NCBI RefSeq assembly: GCF_018403285.1
Contig: NZ_BOSJ01000022.1
Location: 1-63,707 of the forward strand
Reading direction: 5' to 3'
Length of the DNA: 63,707 bases
Source of the DNA: Paenibacillus sp. J45TS6
GTDB taxonomy: Bacteria > Bacillota > Bacilli > Paenibacillales > Paenibacillaceae
A program made the position numbers and the translations under genes. This document shows, in pieces, positions 41,869-51,240 of the stretch. Position 1 is the stretch's first letter. Every line of letters begins with the position of its first letter. The notes beneath the pieces are model-generated. The model was given only the letters and a program-made list of their open reading frames with translations. It ran no database searches and was not told where the DNA came from.

Positions 41869-41898
41869 GTGGTTAGCGAGCATGTAGCCCTCCCACAG
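41869..41898 (-). promoter_or_regulatory. Putative L1-binding hairpin ahead of rplK
   Basis: Minus strand CTGTGGGAGGGCTACATGCT then CGCTAACCAC. It shares TGTGGGAGG...CGCTAA..CCAC with the site before rplA and mimics the 23S L1 site. It lies 25 nt before the rplK start. Confidence 0.6.
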
Positions 41899-41916
41899 AA
41901 ACCATTAGCTTGCGCT

Positions 41917-42450
41917 CTATAATTTTTCCACTTGATCGTAATCGAGCTCAAGCGGGGTTTCCCGTCCAAACATGTTGACGTGAACTTTCAACTTACTCTT
42001 CTCAGCCAATATTTCTTCCACGGAGCCCACAAAATTCGCAAAAGGACCAACTTTAATTCGTACGGATTCCTTAATATCGAATTCAATCTTCGGTTTTGGC
42101 TCCACAACACCCATATGCTTCAGAATCTGTTCAACTTCATCCGGCAATAGTGGCGTGGGCTTCGAACCAGATCCTGTTGATCCAACAAAACCAGTAACTC
42201 CCGGAGTGTTGCGAACAACATACCAAGAATCATCAGTTTGAACCATCTCAACAAGGACATATCCGGGGTAAATTTTACGCATAACGGTTTTTTTCTTACC
42301 GTCTTTATTTACCACTTCTTCTTCCATTGGAACAAGAACACGGAATATTTTGTCCTCCATGCCCATGGACTCTACGCGTTTTTCCAAATTGGCTTTGACT
42401 TTGTTCTCATACCCTGAATAGGTATGAACGACATACCATCTTTTTTCCAT
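41917..42450 (-). CDS. nusG: Transcription termination/antitermination protein NusG
   Basis: NusG, 177 residues. N-terminal NGN domain (RWYVVHTYSGYENKVKANLE; YPGYVLVEM) binds RNA polymerase beta'. C-terminal KOW domain (about 125-155, VKVGPFANFVGSVEEILAEK-type) is present. In Firmicutes it promotes sequence-specific pausing. Order secE-nusG-rplK is conserved. Confidence 0.98.
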   Translation of the reverse strand: MEKRWYVVHTYSGYENKVKANLEKRVESMGMEDKIFRVLVPMEEEVVNKDGKKKTVMRKIYPGYVLVEMVQTDDSWYVVRNTPGVTGFVGSTGSGSKPTPLLPDEVEQILKHMGVVEPKPKIEFDIKESVRIKVGPFANFVGSVEEILAEKSKLKVHVNMFGRETPLELDYDQVEKL

Positions 42451-42472
42451 ATCAAGCCACCTGGGACCCTTC

Positions 42473-42664
42473 TTAAATTATCGCTTCAATCACAGCGGAA
42501 ATACCGATGTCAAGCACCCAAAAATAAAGCGTAATAACAATAACCGTCCCCAAAACAATAAGGGTGTAGTTAGTTAACTCTTTACGATTAGGCCAGCGAA
42601 CCTTTTTGAGCTCTGCCCAGCTTTCTGAGAAAAAGGAAAACAGAGACTTGAAACTACGTTTCAC
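42473..42664 (-). CDS. secE: Preprotein translocase subunit SecE
   Basis: SecE, 63 residues, one C-terminal membrane helix (about 35-58), the short Gram-positive form. The amphipathic WAELKKVRWPNRKELTNYT motif (about 16-34) is diagnostic. GTG start at 42664 with GGAGGTGTAGTCGGC upstream. Between rpmG and nusG. Confidence 0.96.
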   Translation of the reverse strand: MKRSFKSLFSFFSESWAELKKVRWPNRKELTNYTLIVLGTVIVITLYFWVLDIGISAVIEAII

Positions 42665-42685
42665 GCCGACTACACCTCCAAATAA

Positions 42686-42835
42686 CTATCTGGTTTCGCG
42701 ATGAGAAGTCTGCTCGTTACAAAACTTGCAAAATTTCTTCATCTCCATGCGGTCGGGGTGATTACGCTTGTTTTTAGTCGTTGTGTAATTTCTTTGTTTG
42801 CAATTAGTACAAGCCAAAGTAATAATTACCCGCAT
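42686..42835 (-). CDS. rpmG: 50S ribosomal protein L33 (zinc-binding)
   Basis: L33, 49 residues, beginning [20 protein letters not shown]. It has two CxxC pairs (C9/C12 and C36/C39), the zinc-dependent form; a zinc-free copy is likely elsewhere. GGAGGTGCACATC lies before the ATG. First gene of the rpmG-secE-nusG unit, about 95 nt after a sigma-A promoter. Confidence 0.97.
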   Translation of the reverse strand: MRVIITLACTNCKQRNYTTTKNKRNHPDRMEMKKFCKFCNEQTSHRETR

Positions 42836-42925
42836 GATGTGCACCTCCCGAAGACATCCGAACATTATCAGAGTCTCTAAATTGGTTCCTAAAAAAAATA
42901 GCGCGAATTTAGGCCTACCTAAAAC

Positions 42926-42954
42926 ACTTTATCACAAGGGTATATTCATGTCAA
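42926..42954 (-). promoter_or_regulatory. Sigma-A promoter of rpmG-secE-nusG
   Basis: Minus strand TTGACA (42949-42954), 17-nt spacer, TAAAGT (42926-42931). Near-consensus. Confidence 0.85.
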
Positions 42955-43200
42955 TCGAAGAATAGGCTTTAATCTCTGCCTAAAATACCCTTTTCTAGAG
43001 TTTCTTACTTCAAGTCTAACTTTTTCTCAGAAAGCTGTTCTTGACACCTCTTGCATATCAGACAGAAAAATGAATGAAATAGAATATATACATCCAATAT
43101 CTCATGGTCGATAGCTTGGATCGAGCGTACAATCGAAAACGTCAATGTTTATCAGTATGAATCAATCCGCTTTTTTTAAACGCTCTTCCTCTTCTCCAAC
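42955..43200. other. Gap between sigH and the rpmG promoter
   Basis: About 245 nt without a gene. It is A/T-rich. I see TTCTTGACA-like and other partial promoter boxes on the plus strand but no coding frame, RNA gene or long repeat. Confidence 0.5.
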
Positions 43201-43229
43201 AAAAAAAGACTCGATCTAGTCTGAGTCCT
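43201..43229 (-). terminator. sigH terminator
   Basis: Minus strand GACTC...GAGTC followed by TTTTTTT, about 20 nt after the sigH stop. Short stem (5 bp plus weaker inner pairs) with a strong T7 tract. Confidence 0.7.
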
Positions 43230-43249
43230 TCTTCAGAAAACGAGTTAAT

Positions 43250-43894
43250 CTAATTATCTCTTACTTCTAGATATTTCTCAAGTTTTCGTTTTACACGCTG
43301 CAATGCATTATCGATCGATTTCACATGACGATTAAGATCCACAGCTATTTCCTGGTAGGATCTTCCGTCCAGGTATAACATAAGCACTTTGCGTTCCAGG
43401 TCACTTAGAATCTCAGACATTTTGTCTTCTAATCCAGTAAATTCTTCCTGGTTAATAACAAGTTCTTCCGGATCACTTACTTGTGTGCCACAAATAACAT
43501 CCATCAAAGTGCGGTCAGATTCTTCATCATAGATCGGTTTATCCAGAGAAATATACGAATTCAGTGGTATATGCTTCTGACGAGTCGCTGTTTTTATAGC
43601 CGTAATGATCTGCCTCGTTATACATAACTCAGCAAATGCTTTAAATGATGCCAGCTTGTCCCCTCTGAAATCACGTATCGCTTTGTACAGCCCAATCATT
43701 CCTTCTTGAATGATATCTTCTCTATCAGCACCAATTAAAAAGTAAGATCTTGCTTTGGCTCGTACAAAATTACGATACTTGTTGATCAAGTATTCTAGTG
43801 CCTCACTGTCGTTGTTATGAACGGCTTGGACAATATCCTCATCACTTAGATAATCAAACTTGGACAACATGATATCTTTGAGGTCAACACTCAC
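43250..43894 (-). CDS. sigH: RNA polymerase sigma-H factor (sporulation/transition state)
   Basis: Sigma-70-family factor, 214 residues. In B. subtilis it drives early sporulation, competence and stationary-phase genes such as spo0A. Region 2 is unmistakable: LINKYRNFVRAKARSYFLIG and EDIIQEGMIGLYKAIRDF. The region 4 helix-turn-helix includes YQEIAVDLNRHVKSIDNALQ. I take GTG at 43894 as start with GGAGGG 7 nt upstream; the open frame extends to 43984 without support. It has its own promoter; B. subtilis spo0H is repressed by AbrB. Downstream of rae1. Confidence 0.97.
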   Translation of the reverse strand: MSVDLKDIMLSKFDYLSDEDIVQAVHNNDSEALEYLINKYRNFVRAKARSYFLIGADREDIIQEGMIGLYKAIRDFRGDKLASFKAFAELCITRQIITAIKTATRQKHIPLNSYISLDKPIYDEESDRTLMDVICGTQVSDPEELVINQEEFTGLEDKMSEILSDLERKVLMLYLDGRSYQEIAVDLNRHVKSIDNALQRVKRKLEKYLEVRDN

Positions 43895-43950
43895 TAACAA
43901 TCCCTCCGGCTGCAACGCAAGGACCCCGTTACCTATCAAAATATAGCCCA

Positions 43951-43980
43951 AGTATATATGAACATACCTTCCAACGTCAA
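43951..43980 (-). promoter_or_regulatory. Candidate sigma-A promoter of sigH
   Basis: Minus strand TTGACG (43975-43980), 18-nt spacer, TATACT (43951-43956), about 55 nt before the sigH start. The region is A/T-rich, as expected for AbrB-type control. Confidence 0.6.
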
Positions 43981-44065
43981 CCACACTTCGCCTAAAAAAG
44001 AAAAGAATGATATAAATGTCAAGAGATTCATAATTCTATTGTTATACAAAATGGTAGATTTGATC

Positions 44066-44590
44066 TCAATCTCTTCTCCATTTTTCGAACATTTTGCGCA
44101 CTTCGGGTGACAATTTCGAGTCTATTGTGTTTTTGGTTGATTTCTTCTGGTAATCATCTTTTATCTTTCGCCCAAGTTCCTTATCATTCTGTTCCAGCTC
44201 GATATAAAGTTCCCGGGCGGATAGACGGAGCGCACCTTGACCAAAAATAACATGCTGCTCCACCATATCACTTGTAGCCACATAGATCTGACGTCTCCGA
44301 GAACTAAGCTCACCTACAAGCCTTTCAATACACTCGTCAGCCGTCTCTTTTTCTTTAGTGAAATGCACCTGCACTTTACTCTCTGTGAAAGATTTACCTA
44401 AACCTGGCACTCTATAAGCATCAAAAATTACAATCACTCTTATCCCCGAAAAACCCTGGTAATCGGCCAGCCGTACCAACAGCTTGTCCCGTGCATCCTG
44501 CAAATCGGTTCGGGCAAGGGCAGAGAGTTCTTTCCAAGCCCCTATCATGTTATAACCGTCCACGAGAAGCACATCACGGGTATCCTTCAT
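44066..44590 (-). CDS. rae1: NYN-domain ribosome-dependent endoribonuclease Rae1 (YacP)
   Basis: Protein of 174 residues with the PIN-like NYN fold; LLVDGYNMIGAWKEL (about 8-22) and the catalytic Asp pattern (VIFDAYRVPG; YVATSDMVEQ) are visible. In B. subtilis Rae1 cleaves certain mRNAs in the ribosomal A site. Follows rlmB (13-nt gap) at the end of the cysteine T-box operon. No terminator precedes sigH. Confidence 0.92.
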   Translation of the reverse strand: MKDTRDVLLVDGYNMIGAWKELSALARTDLQDARDKLLVRLADYQGFSGIRVIVIFDAYRVPGLGKSFTESKVQVHFTKEKETADECIERLVGELSSRRRQIYVATSDMVEQHVIFGQGALRLSARELYIELEQNDKELGRKIKDDYQKKSTKNTIDSKLSPEVRKMFEKWRRD

Positions 44591-44603
44591 TTTCAGCTAA
44601 TCC

Positions 44604-45344
44604 TTATGACTTCCGGGATCTAAGCACTTCGTACATCACTACGCCTGCGGCAACAGAAGCATTCAGGGAGTTGATCTGGCCAGCCATTGGTAACTTCAAA
44701 AGAACATCACATTTTTCACGTATAAGCCTTCCCATACCTTTTCCTTCATTGCCGATTACGATAGCGACAGGTCCCGTAAATACACCGTTTCCGAAAACAG
44801 ACTCTGTTGCTTGCAAGTCGGTTCCCACAACCCATACACCCGCTTCTTTCAGTTCATCAATGGTTTGTGCCAAATTACTTACTCTTGCTACAGGAACATA
44901 CTCAGCTGCACCGGCAGAAGTTTTAGAAACAGTTGCTGTCACCTGAGCCGAGCGACGTTTCGGAACAATCACGCCATGAGCTCCCGTGCAGTCCGCAGTT
45001 CGTAAAATAGAACCTAGATTGTGGGGATCCTCAATCTCATCTAGCAAAACAAGAAAAGGATCTTCTCCTTTATCTCGCGCAGCAGCGAGTAGATCTTCCA
45101 CATGTGCATATTCATAGGGAGCAGCCTGTGCCACAACACCTTGATGCTGTATGCCAGGAACCATTTGCTCTAACTTACGCTTGTCTACCTGTTGAATAAT
45201 CACGCCCGCTTTTTTCGCCTCAGCATAGATCGGCAAGGTAAGATGCTTTTGTGCTTGCTCAGCAATCCATATTTTGTTTATCGTTCTTCCGGAACGCAGC
45301 GCCTCTATAACCGAGTGCTTACCGGCAATCCATTCTTCTTCCAT
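44604..45344 (-). CDS. rlmB: 23S rRNA (guanosine2251-2'-O)-methyltransferase RlmB
   Basis: SPOUT-family methyltransferase, 246 residues. N-terminal substrate-binding domain (1-75, EWIAGKHSVIEALRSGR) and SPOUT motifs 1-3: NLGSILRTADCTGAHGVIV, VIGNEGKGM and LPMAGQINSLNASVAAGVVM. The knotted domain is complete. 2'-O-methylates the 23S P-loop guanosine. Between mrnC and rae1. Confidence 0.95.
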   Translation of the reverse strand: MEEEWIAGKHSVIEALRSGRTINKIWIAEQAQKHLTLPIYAEAKKAGVIIQQVDKRKLEQMVPGIQHQGVVAQAAPYEYAHVEDLLAAARDKGEDPFLVLLDEIEDPHNLGSILRTADCTGAHGVIVPKRRSAQVTATVSKTSAGAAEYVPVARVSNLAQTIDELKEAGVWVVGTDLQATESVFGNGVFTGPVAIVIGNEGKGMGRLIREKCDVLLKLPMAGQINSLNASVAAGVVMYEVLRSRKS

Positions 45345-45419
45345 TTCTCTATATCCTCCTAGCTTCGATACATCATACTTTGACTGTTTAGAAGCTCTAT
45401 ATTTCGTTATAATCGATTA

Positions 45420-45911
45420 TTACTTTTGTGCTTTTCCTTCTTTTTTGGCTTGCTCCATTCTCTGAATGCCAAGAACAATAAGTTCACGGAGTCTTTCTTG
45501 ATATCCACTCGTGTATAAATACCCGATCAGACATTCAAAAGCGGTAGCGTGTCTATATTCCAAAACATCTGCATTTTTCGGAACACTGGATTTGGCATTT
45601 CTACCTTGCCTCACAATATCCGCTTCGGCAGGTAACAATTCTTCCTCAATATACGACAAAATCCTGCTTTGTGCTTTCGCAGATACAAAACTTGTCGCAT
45701 TTTGATGAAGATGATTGGGACGCAGATTAGATTTTGACAGCAAATATTGTCTGACAGCGACCTCATAAACCGCATCACCTATGTAGGCAAGAGCAATCGG
45801 GGGAATAAGTTCCGGCTTACGGGAAGGAGGGTAGGGAAATAACCACCCTTTCTCCCCTTCGCCTCCGTCATAATTCTTCAGTTGTTGGTTCTCACTCATT
45901 TGCGCCGCCAT
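45420..45911 (-). CDS. mrnC: Mini-ribonuclease 3
   Basis: Mini-III RNase, 163 residues, RNase III catalytic domain without the dsRNA-binding domain. It matures 23S rRNA in B. subtilis. IALAYIGDAVYEVAVRQYLL carries the catalytic signature, and a Glu/Asp site follows near FECLIGYLYTSG. Overlaps the end of cysS by 16 nt; ATG 45899 is an alternative start. In the cysE-cysS operon. Confidence 0.94.
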   Translation of the reverse strand: MAAQMSENQQLKNYDGGEGEKGWLFPYPPSRKPELIPPIALAYIGDAVYEVAVRQYLLSKSNLRPNHLHQNATSFVSAKAQSRILSYIEEELLPAEADIVRQGRNAKSSVPKNADVLEYRHATAFECLIGYLYTSGYQERLRELIVLGIQRMEQAKKEGKAQK

Positions 45912-47293
45912 CTTACACCTTGTGGTGTATCTTCGATAACAATCCCCATATCTGCCAGCTCATCTCGAATCTCATCAGAACGAGCCCAATCCTTTGCCTT
46001 ACGAGCTTCCGCACGCTCTTGAATCAGCTTCTCTATATCGGCATGAAGTTCATCTTGCTCTTCGGTATACACGCGAAGTACCGCATTCATTTCCTCAAAC
46101 AATGCAAGCATTGCTTCAAGTTCAGCACGGTTAACTACTTCTGCCTGAAGAAGCATATTCGCTTCATTTACCCATTCGAAAACGGCAGTAATCGCATCTG
46201 GTGTATTAAAATCATCCTGCATTTTTTCGTGAAATTGATCACGAATTTCTGCGATTTTCGCCTCACGATCTTGCGGAATCGCTTCGTTAACTGTGACTGT
46301 ACTCAGACGGTGTTTCATATTATTAACCGCATTGGCGATCCGATCCACACTATTTTCGGCCTGTTCCATAATATCTTCACTGAAATTAAGTGGATTCCGA
46401 TAATGTGTCGAAAGCATGAAATATCGAATCGCTTCTCTTCTGTATTGCTCACGCAAATCTTTTACAAGAATACCGTTACCGAGTGATTTCGACATTTTCT
46501 CGTTATCAATACGGATAAAGCCGTTATGCATCCAGTAATTTGCGAGAGGTTTTCCTGTTAACACTTCGGATTGTGCTACTTCACATTCATGATGCGGGAA
46601 TTGCAAATCTTGTCCTCCGCCGTGAATATCCAGTGTATCCCCCAAGATGTTACGGGCCATTGCAGAGCATTCAATATGCCAGCCTGGACGACCTTTCCCC
46701 CACGGACTATCCCAGAAAATTTCTCCTGGTTTTGCCGCTTTCCACAAAACAAAATCTTGCGGATGTTCTTTACGCTCATCGACTCCAATTCGAATTCCAA
46801 ACTGAAGTTCATCCAGATTCTGTTTGGACAACTTACCGTAATCCGGGAATTTGTGAGTACGGTAATACACATCGCCGCCTTTTTCATAAGCGACCCCTTC
46901 ATCCTCAAGTTGCTTAATAAAATCAATGATCAAATTCATATTCTCGGTTACACGAGGATTATGTGTTGCTCTCGGGATCCCTAGACCATCTAGATCTTCG
47001 TAGTAGGCTTGAATAAAACGATCCGCTACTTCCGGTACCGTCGTGCCAAGCTGGTCTGCTTTCTTAATCAATTTATCATCCACGTCGGTGAAGTTTACGA
47101 CATAATTCACCTCATTACCAATCACCTCAAGGTAACTGCGAACAACGTCGAAAAAAATCATCGGTCTTGCATTACCAATATGAATATAATCATACACAGT
47201 CGGTCCGCAGACGTACATTTTCACTTTCCCTGGTTCCTGAGGAACAAAGGTATCTTTATGCCTTGTGAGCGTATTATAAATTTGAAGCGTCAT
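45896..47293 (-). CDS. cysS: Cysteinyl-tRNA synthetase
   Basis: Class I aminoacyl-tRNA synthetase, 465 residues. HIGNARP (38-44) and KMSKSLGNG (about 266-274) motifs and zinc ligands (C29; C209 region with HGGGQDLQFPHHECE) are intact. Follows cysE and shares its cysteine T-box control, so serine acetylation and charging of tRNA-Cys are adjusted together. Confidence 0.98.
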   Translation of the reverse strand: MTLQIYNTLTRHKDTFVPQEPGKVKMYVCGPTVYDYIHIGNARPMIFFDVVRSYLEVIGNEVNYVVNFTDVDDKLIKKADQLGTTVPEVADRFIQAYYEDLDGLGIPRATHNPRVTENMNLIIDFIKQLEDEGVAYEKGGDVYYRTHKFPDYGKLSKQNLDELQFGIRIGVDERKEHPQDFVLWKAAKPGEIFWDSPWGKGRPGWHIECSAMARNILGDTLDIHGGGQDLQFPHHECEVAQSEVLTGKPLANYWMHNGFIRIDNEKMSKSLGNGILVKDLREQYRREAIRYFMLSTHYRNPLNFSEDIMEQAENSVDRIANAVNNMKHRLSTVTVNEAIPQDREAKIAEIRDQFHEKMQDDFNTPDAITAVFEWVNEANMLLQAEVVNRAELEAMLALFEEMNAVLRVYTEEQDELHADIEKLIQERAEARKAKDWARSDEIRDELADMGIVIEDTPQGVRWRRK

Positions 47294-47339
47294 CAGTCAC
47301 ATTCCTTTCGATCTTTTCCATCATTATATTGTACCACGT

Positions 47340-48023
47340 TTACGCTTTGTTACCACGAACCACCGGTTCTTTTTCAAGGCAGTCCTGCTCTTGCAGAGAT
47401 TTCAGCTTTTTCAGCTCTTCCCGCAGTTCATAGATCTCAAGCTGGAGTTCTCGCATGGAGTCAATAACAGGGTCAGGAAGCTGCTGACTTAAACGATCGA
47501 TTCGTTTGCCATCCTGTTTTACTACTCGTCCTGGTATCCCTACCACTGTGCTATTTGGAGGAATTTCTTTCAGGACAACTGAATTGGCACCAATGTTACT
47601 GTAATCTCCTACTTTAAATGAACCAAGCACTTTAGATCCAGATGAAATTACGACATTATTCCCGATCGTCGGATGTCGTTTTCCTTTTTCTTTGCCTGTT
47701 CCCCCTAAAGTTACCCCCTGATAGATAACAACATCATCACCAATCTCGCAAGTCTCTCCGATCACCACGCCCATGCCATGATCTATAAAAAGCCTTTCTC
47801 CTATCGTAGCACCGGGGTGTATTTCAATCCCTGTCGTAAAACGACTCGCTTGAGAAATGGTTCTCGCCAAGGTAAACCATCCTCTTCGGTAAAAACGGTG
47901 AGCCAGTCGGTGAGCCCAGATCGCATGTAAGCCGGAATACGTAAAGATGACCTCAAACCAGCTTCTAGCTGCGGGATCGTTATCAAATACTGCCTGAATA
48001 TCCGATTTCAATTTTCTAAACAT
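47340..48023 (-). CDS. cysE: Serine O-acetyltransferase
   Basis: Makes O-acetylserine for cysteine synthesis. It is 227 residues: an N-terminal helical domain ([20 protein letters not shown]) then left-handed beta-helix hexapeptide repeats ([40 protein letters not shown]) with active-site Asp and His. The C-terminus is a charged coiled segment. ATG at 48023 with AAAGAGGGG upstream. First gene after the T-box, followed by cysS 46 nt later. Confidence 0.96.
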   Translation of the reverse strand: MFRKLKSDIQAVFDNDPAARSWFEVIFTYSGLHAIWAHRLAHRFYRRGWFTLARTISQASRFTTGIEIHPGATIGERLFIDHGMGVVIGETCEIGDDVVIYQGVTLGGTGKEKGKRHPTIGNNVVISSGSKVLGSFKVGDYSNIGANSVVLKEIPPNSTVVGIPGRVVKQDGKRIDRLSQQLPDPVIDSMRELQLEIYELREELKKLKSLQEQDCLEKEPVVRGNKA

Positions 48024-48082
48024 GTCTGTTCCCCTCTTTGGCACCAAGCACCGTCTTAATTTCGAATTGCTTGCAGGTCTAT

Positions 48083-48122
48083 GAAAAAAACGCCTCCGCA
48101 GCCCATATAGGCTGCAGAGGCG
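48083..48122 (-). terminator. T-box terminator hairpin ahead of cysE
   Basis: Minus strand ACGCCTCTGCAGCC...GGCTGCGGAGGCGT then TTTTTTT. It overlaps the alternative antiterminator built from the T-box sequence. Confidence 0.92.
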
Positions 48123-48425
48123 TCATAAGTCCGCGGTTCCACTCTGCTTAGTTATGTTCTTCATGAGTCCTATGACTAAGGAAGAACATAACTATCTTTG
48201 AACGTCCGATAACGAGGACGACACGTCGCTACCTACCTGCCGTGCCTTGTTTATTGCATACAAGGGGCCAGGTTCGGAAGCGCAGCTCCCAGGCGCATTT
48301 CGATCGGCAGATTGTGAGATAACTTCCAGCCTCGAAGGCCCCGGGGCCTTACCTGGTTATCTTCTCTGGTTCACAACCACACCGCCTACTTCTCCTGATC
48401 ACAGCTATTGAATAATCGTTACATT
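48083..48425 (-). promoter_or_regulatory. Cysteine-specific T-box riboswitch
   Basis: Minus-strand leader of cysE. Stem I includes AGTA on its 5' side and GAAATGC on its 3' side, giving specifier TGC (Cys; 48295-48297). The T-box GAGTGGAACCGCGG lies at 48131-48144. The variable base in TGGA pairs with UCCA, the 3' end of a tRNA with U73, as in tRNA-Cys. The terminator follows. Uncharged tRNA-Cys is predicted to allow read-through of cysE-cysS-mrnC-rlmB-rae1. Confidence 0.93.
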
Positions 48426-48437
48426 ATTATTTCTTAT

Positions 48438-48466
48438 ATCTTAACGAAAAGAACTCATACTGACAA
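48438..48466 (-). promoter_or_regulatory. Sigma-A promoter of the T-box operon
   Basis: Minus strand TTGTCA (48461-48466), 17-nt spacer, TAAGAT (48438-48443), just upstream of the T-box leader and after gltX. Confidence 0.7.
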
Positions 48467-48507
48467 GAACAAGAAACATTCGTTTTGATTACTTTATTAC
48501 TCTTGTT

Positions 48508-49962
48508 CTACAATCGTGCATTCAAACGAGAAAGAACCTTTTCACGACCTAGCAAATAAATGGTCTTGTTCAAATCCCGTCCATGCGTCTGACCCGTTAG
48601 AGCCACACGAATTGGCATAAAGAGTTGTTTCCCTTTAAAGCCTGTTTCTTTCTGAACCTCTTTAATAAGTGCAGCCATACGGGACGCTGAAAAGTCTTCC
48701 TCTACTGCTACTTTATCAGCAAAAGCACGAAGAACAACAGGAACTTGTTCCTCCTCCAGGATTGCAGCAGCATCGCCTTCATATTCCACTTCTTCTTTGA
48801 AGAACAAAGCAGATAATTCAACGATATCCGAGGCAGCCGTCATTTGCTCTTGATAGAGAGCTACTAATTCCTTGGCCCAGCTTTCTTGTTCTGGACTAAG
48901 TTCAGCAGGCAAGCGTTCTGCTATTTGCAAATGAGGGATGGCAAGTTTAGCAATCCGATCCGTGTCCGCATTTTTGATATACGTATTATTTAAATGAGCC
49001 AGTTTGTTTGTATCAAACACAGCCGGGGATTTCGAAAGACGGCTTGGATCAAAGATCTTAATCAGCTCATCTTTGCTGTAAATCTCCTCTTCACCTTCTG
49101 GGGACCAGCCTAATAAGGAGATGAAGTTAAACATCGCTTCCGGCAAGTATCCCAGTTTGTCGTACTGCTCAATAAATTGGATGATAGACTCATCCCGCTT
49201 ACTGAGTTTTTTGTGATTCTCATTCACGATCAGTGTCATATGACCAAAGATCGGAGGTTCCCATCCAAGAGCTTCGTAAATCATGAGCTGTCTTGGTGTA
49301 TTCGAGATATGATCTTCACCACGCAGAACATGAGAGATCTTCATTAAATAATCATCTACTACAACTGCAAAGTTATACGTAGGAATTCCATCTTTTTTGA
49401 CAATAACAAAGTCGCCGGACTCTTTTGAATTAAAAGAGATCGTTCCTTTTACCATATCATCAAAAGTATAAACCTTCTCATCCGGTACACGGAAACGCAC
49501 GCTTGGCACACGGCCTTCTGCTTCAAATGCCTTACGCTGTTCTTCCGTTAAATTCCGATGTTTACCAGAATAGCGCGGAGTTTCTCCACGGGCTGTTTGC
49601 TCTTCTCTCTCCTGCTCGAGTTCTTCCTCCGTACAGTAGCAGAAGTAAGCAAGACCACGGTCAATAAGATCCTGCCAGTATTTACGGTAAATATCGAGAC
49701 GCTCCGTTTGACGGTAAGGACCGTATTCTCCCGGTACATCTACACTTTCATCCCAGTCCATACCGAGCCATTTCAGGTACTTGAGCTGACTTTCTTCTCC
49801 ACCCTCCACGTTCCGTTTCACATCGGTATCTTCGATACGAATAATAAATTTTCCACCTTGGTTTCTAGCATACAAATAATTAAAAAGCGCCGTTCTGGCA
49901 TTCCCAATATGTAAATGACCTGTTGGGCTTGGCGCGTAACGCACGCGGACTTCCGTGCTCAT
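48508..49962 (-). CDS. gltX: Glutamyl-tRNA synthetase
   Basis: Class I synthetase, 484 residues. [20 protein letters not shown] (10-29, HIGH-type motif) and KLSKRDE (about 249-255, KMSKS-type) are intact, with the C-terminal anticodon-binding domain. In Firmicutes usually non-discriminating, charging tRNA-Glu and tRNA-Gln with Glu before amidation. Between ispF and the cysE T-box. Confidence 0.97.
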   Translation of the reverse strand: MSTEVRVRYAPSPTGHLHIGNARTALFNYLYARNQGGKFIIRIEDTDVKRNVEGGEESQLKYLKWLGMDWDESVDVPGEYGPYRQTERLDIYRKYWQDLIDRGLAYFCYCTEEELEQEREEQTARGETPRYSGKHRNLTEEQRKAFEAEGRVPSVRFRVPDEKVYTFDDMVKGTISFNSKESGDFVIVKKDGIPTYNFAVVVDDYLMKISHVLRGEDHISNTPRQLMIYEALGWEPPIFGHMTLIVNENHKKLSKRDESIIQFIEQYDKLGYLPEAMFNFISLLGWSPEGEEEIYSKDELIKIFDPSRLSKSPAVFDTNKLAHLNNTYIKNADTDRIAKLAIPHLQIAERLPAELSPEQESWAKELVALYQEQMTAASDIVELSALFFKEEVEYEGDAAAILEEEQVPVVLRAFADKVAVEEDFSASRMAALIKEVQKETGFKGKQLFMPIRVALTGQTHGRDLNKTIYLLGREKVLSRLNARL

Positions 49963-49986
49963 AATATCCCCTCCGAATTGTTTATC

Positions 49987-50475
49987 TCAAGATGATAGCA
50001 CAGGTTGGATCAGGCAGACAACCGATTGCGCGGCGATTCCTTCTCCTCGTCCTGCAAAACCTAACTGTTCTGTTGTCGTTGCTTTTACATTCACTTGCGA
50101 TACCTCAGCATGCAGTGCCTTAGCGATAATCTCCGCCATTTGCGGAATATAAGGAGCCATTTTGGGCTTTTGTGCAATAATAGTAGAATCAATATTTCCA
50201 AGCTTATAACCGCGTTCTTCTGCAAGTTCCCATACTCGCTCCAGCAACTTCAAGCTGTCAGCATCCTTAAATACAGGATCCGTATCAGGAAAATGTTTAC
50301 CGATATCCCCCAAGCCTAGTGCGCCGAGGATTGCATCGCTGATCGCATGCAGTAATACATCGGCATCAGAATGACCAATTAAGCCTTTTTCATAAGGAAT
50401 CGTTACACCGCCGATAATACATGGCCTGCCTTCCACCAACTGATGGACATCAAAACCTTGTCCTACTCGAATCAT
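49987..50475 (-). CDS. ispF: 2-C-methyl-D-erythritol 2,4-cyclodiphosphate synthase
   Basis: MEP-pathway enzyme for isoprenoid precursors, 162 residues. Zinc motif DVHQL (Asp9, His11 region: [12 protein letters not shown]), [12 protein letters not shown] and NIDSTI are intact. Its start overlaps the ispD stop (ATGA), so the two are translationally coupled. Consecutive MEP enzymes. Confidence 0.97.
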   Translation of the reverse strand: MIRVGQGFDVHQLVEGRPCIIGGVTIPYEKGLIGHSDADVLLHAISDAILGALGLGDIGKHFPDTDPVFKDADSLKLLERVWELAEERGYKLGNIDSTIIAQKPKMAPYIPQMAEIIAKALHAEVSQVNVKATTTEQLGFAGRGEGIAAQSVVCLIQPVLSS

Positions 50476-51167
50476 TGTTCTCTCTCCCCTTTTTGCATAA
50501 ATGCAGCATAATCTAGATCTTCCGGTGTGGTAATCTTGATATTGGTATAACTGCCCTCTACAATCTTAACCTGTCTTCCCAGACGTTCAACCAGCATAGC
50601 ATCATCTGTTCCTGCAAAACCTGATTCTATCGCCAGTTTATGCGCCTCTATTACATCCGAAAGACGAAAAGCCTGTGGGGTTTGAATGCTCCACAGACTG
50701 CTCCGATCGGGGGTCGCAGTTATCATTCCATCTGTACTTACCTGCTTAATGGTATCTTTGACAGGAACAGCAAGCACTGCAGCTCCAAATTGTTCTGCCG
50801 CCTTCATACATGCTTCAATGTGATCTGGCTGGACAAAAGGACGAACGCCATCGTGGATAAGTACATAATCCGTCTCAAGCTTCTGAAGACCCGCATAAAC
50901 CGAATCTTGTCGTTCCTTCCCTCCTGCAACAACGAAAGTACGATGGTCACGAAGTCCAGATTGCTCAATCCATTCTTCACACCGTTTTACATCGGGCGCA
51001 CCAGTTACCACAATGATATCTTTAATCATAGGTATGCGGTTAAACACTTCAAGTGTATGTATAAAAATGGGCTTGTCTTGCAGCAGCAGAAACTGTTTGC
51101 TCTCACTTGTCTTCATTCGTGAGCCTCTTCCTGCTGCGACAATGACTGCCCCCCATGATTTCGTCAT
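50472..51167 (-). CDS. ispD: 2-C-methyl-D-erythritol 4-phosphate cytidylyltransferase
   Basis: MEP-pathway enzyme, 231 residues from ATG 51167. The nucleotide-binding [20 protein letters not shown] and VHIDGVRPFV-type ([12 protein letters not shown]) motifs are present. An ATG two codons earlier (51173) is only 4 nt from the AGGGG site and is the alternative. Coupled to ispF. It follows yacL. Confidence 0.96.
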   Translation of the reverse strand: MTKSWGAVIVAAGRGSRMKTSESKQFLLLQDKPIFIHTLEVFNRIPMIKDIIVVTGAPDVKRCEEWIEQSGLRDHRTFVVAGGKERQDSVYAGLQKLETDYVLIHDGVRPFVQPDHIEACMKAAEQFGAAVLAVPVKDTIKQVSTDGMITATPDRSSLWSIQTPQAFRLSDVIEAHKLAIESGFAGTDDAMLVERLGRQVKIVEGSYTNIKITTPEDLDYAAFMQKGEREQ

Positions 51168-51240
51168 GTACATTAACCCCTGCCTTGTCCGTCATCTGTC
51201 AGTATCCAGTGCATGGACACTTACTCTCCATCATAACGCT

